This document shows, piece after piece, positions 3,882 to 5,110 of a stretch of DNA of 5,110 bases. This DNA is from Tannerella sp. (GTDB taxonomy: Bacteria; Bacteroidota; Bacteroidia; Bacteroidales; Tannerellaceae): positions 1 to 5,110 of the forward strand of contig JAIRYY010000326.1 of the NCBI GenBank assembly GCA_031267485.1. The letters run 5' to 3'. Positions within the stretch are counted from its first letter, which is position 1. Each line of letters begins with the position of its first letter. The position numbers and the translations under genes were made by a program. Under the pieces are notes generated by a model that searched no databases, had not been told where the DNA came from, and saw nothing but the letters and a program-made list of their open reading frames with translations.

Positions 3882-5110
3882 ATGAAAAACAGGAAACATT
3901 CGCTGGTTGGAGAGGGATATTGGTTGCCATTTGTCCTGATTACGTTTTTTTTCTTTCTCTGGGGATTTGCGCGTGCGATACTTGATGTGCTGAATCCGCT
4001 GTTTCAGCAGACTTTTCAACTCAGCAAGACGCAGGCGTCGCTGATACAGTTCGTGACGTATCTGGCCTATTTTCTGACAGCTGTCCCCGCCGGTCTGCTG
4101 ATTCGCAGGCGGGGCACGCGGCGGGGCGTCGTCGCCGGGCTTGTCGCGTTCGGCGGGGCGGCGCTGGCATTCATCCTGAGCCGGTTCTTTGGCGACTCTA
4201 TCTTCTGGTATTACCTGTTTCTGCTTTTTGTGACGGGGTGCGGACTTGCATGCCTTGAGGTGGCGGCCAATCCTTACGTCACGCTGCTCGGCAGTCCGGA
4301 AACCGCTGCCAGCCGCATAAACAGAGCGCAGTCGTTCAACGGAATGGGGTGCATATTCGGGTCTCTGCTCGGCGGCGCCTACTGCTTTTCGAACGACGAC
4401 CCGGATATTTCCGCGGCGTATATTTTCATTGGCATCGTCGTACTCGCCATTGCGGTTCTGTTCTCGCGCATGAAGTTGCCGGAGTTTGTCATGGATGGCG
4501 GCGACGGGAAACGCGAAGCCGCACGCGGCACGACGCCCGCAATGACCGAAACGCCTGCCGAACCGCGCGGCCTGCTGCGGCATCCGATGTTCCTGGCCGG
4601 CCTTTTCGCCCTGTTTTGCTACGAGGTGGCAGAGATTGCCATCAATTCGTTCTTCATCAATTATGCCACGGAAAATCGCATGGCGGAATGGATTGACACG
4701 TTCATCGCGAACGTGGCCGGCGTGACGCTGAATCATCACCTCATATCGTCAATCGTCCTTTCCGCCGGGCTGTTTCTGTTCATGTGCGGCCGTTTTGCCG
4801 GCAGCTGGGTCATGCGCTTCGTGCGTGCGGAAAACGTCCTTTTCTGCTGCGCCGCAGCTACGGTACTGATGACGGCGCTCGTCGTCCTCGACATCCATAT
4901 TGTGTCGTTCGTGGCGTCCATACTGATATTTCTTTTCGAATCGATCATGTTCCCGACGATTTTCGCGCTGTCGATAAAAGGTCTGGGCGGTCTGACGCAG
5001 AAAGCCTCCGCCGTACTTATGATGACGCCGATAGGCGGCGCCGCGGGGACGGTGATGATGGGAATGGCGGCCGACTACCGCGACATGACGTTTTCGTTCC
5101 TCGTTCCCCT
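3882..5110 (+). CDS. FucP-type MFS sugar:H+ symporter (3' end outside window)
   Basis: An open frame of 409 complete codons that continues past the right edge. It encodes a polytopic inner-membrane transporter of the FucP branch of the major facilitator superfamily, which imports sugars such as fucose, glucose or galactose with protons. TM1 begins near residue 14 (WLPFVLITFFFFLWGF). The three polar residues known to matter in E. coli FucP have clear counterparts: Asp35 in ILDVLNP, Glu126 in CLEVAANPYVTLLG and Asn153 in RAQSFNGMG. The arginine-rich loop RRRGTRRG (75-82) after TM2 is the conserved cytoplasmic MFS loop. A hydrophilic linker (about 200-228) separates the two halves. FucP proteins are about 430 residues, so only the last helix or so is missing. 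The ATG at 3882 is preceded by an A-rich stretch with a weak AAGAAG and no strong SD. The sugar cannot be assigned. Confidence 0.93.
   Translation, partial: MKNRKHSLVGEGYWLPFVLITFFFFLWGFARAILDVLNPLFQQTFQLSKTQASLIQFVTYLAYFLTAVPAGLLIRRRGTRRGVVAGLVAFGGAALAFILSRFFGDSIFWYYLFLLFVTGCGLACLEVAANPYVTLLGSPETAASRINRAQSFNGMGCIFGSLLGGAYCFSNDDPDISAAYIFIGIVVLAIAVLFSRMKLPEFVMDGGDGKREAARGTTPAMTETPAEPRGLLRHPMFLAGLFALFCYEVAEIAINSFFINYATENRMAEWIDTFIANVAGVTLNHHLISSIVLSAGLFLFMCGRFAGSWVMRFVRAENVLFCCAAATVLMTALVVLDIHIVSFVASILIFLFESIMFPTIFALSIKGLGGLTQKASAVLMMTPIGGAAGTVMMGMAADYRDMTFSFLVP

Noticed and set aside
3864..4739. Long minus-strand open frame of 291 residues
   Set aside because: It lies antisense to the transporter, whose frame shows clear FucP motifs and transmembrane segments; the minus translation is Arg/Gln/Glu-rich shadow sequence.

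Overview
The window looks like a chromosomal segment of a Bacteroidota bacterium, most likely order Bacteroidales. This rests on candidate promoters of the TTTG-N20-TAnnTTTG type, mostly absent Shine-Dalgarno sequences, AT-rich intergenic DNA between moderately GC-rich genes, and the type of the encoded proteins. Genus cannot be fixed from the sequence alone.

Region 1 (1-355) is non-coding as far as I can see. It holds a candidate leftward promoter box at the very edge, a short degenerate tandem repeat (about 80-196), and a 66-bp degenerate palindromic repeat (242-307).

Region 2 (356-3498) is a compact four-gene operon on the minus strand. In order of transcription it encodes a MobA/LicC-like sugar-phosphate-type nucleotidyltransferase (2791-3498), an ATP-grasp enzyme with an ITPK/RimK-like C-terminal metal site (1915-2772), an integral-membrane CDP-alcohol phosphatidyltransferase (996-1907) and a HAD-superfamily phosphatase (356-1045). 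Gaps are 18 bp, 7 bp and a 50-bp overlap, so the genes are almost certainly co-transcribed and probably act together. The likely theme is synthesis of a phospholipid head group: a nucleotidyltransferase activates a polar phosphate, the membrane enzyme transfers a phospho-alcohol, and the ATP-grasp and HAD enzymes add or remove groups. The exact product is unknown. Inositol-type or other polyol or amino-alcohol head groups are possible.

Region 3 (3499-3881) is the divergent intergenic region. It has overlapping candidate promoters for both directions, followed by a symmetrical, layered repeat structure: heptamer array, inverted terminal repeat, internal hairpin, inverted terminal repeat, complementary heptamer array. 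It looks like a MITE-like element. Its internal hairpin core belongs to the same repeat family as the copy at 242-307, so related repeats flank the operon in opposite orientation.

Region 4 (3882-5110) is a plus-strand major facilitator transporter of the FucP (fucose/glucose/galactose:H+ symporter) type, cut off by the right edge. It appears functionally separate from the lipid-type operon.
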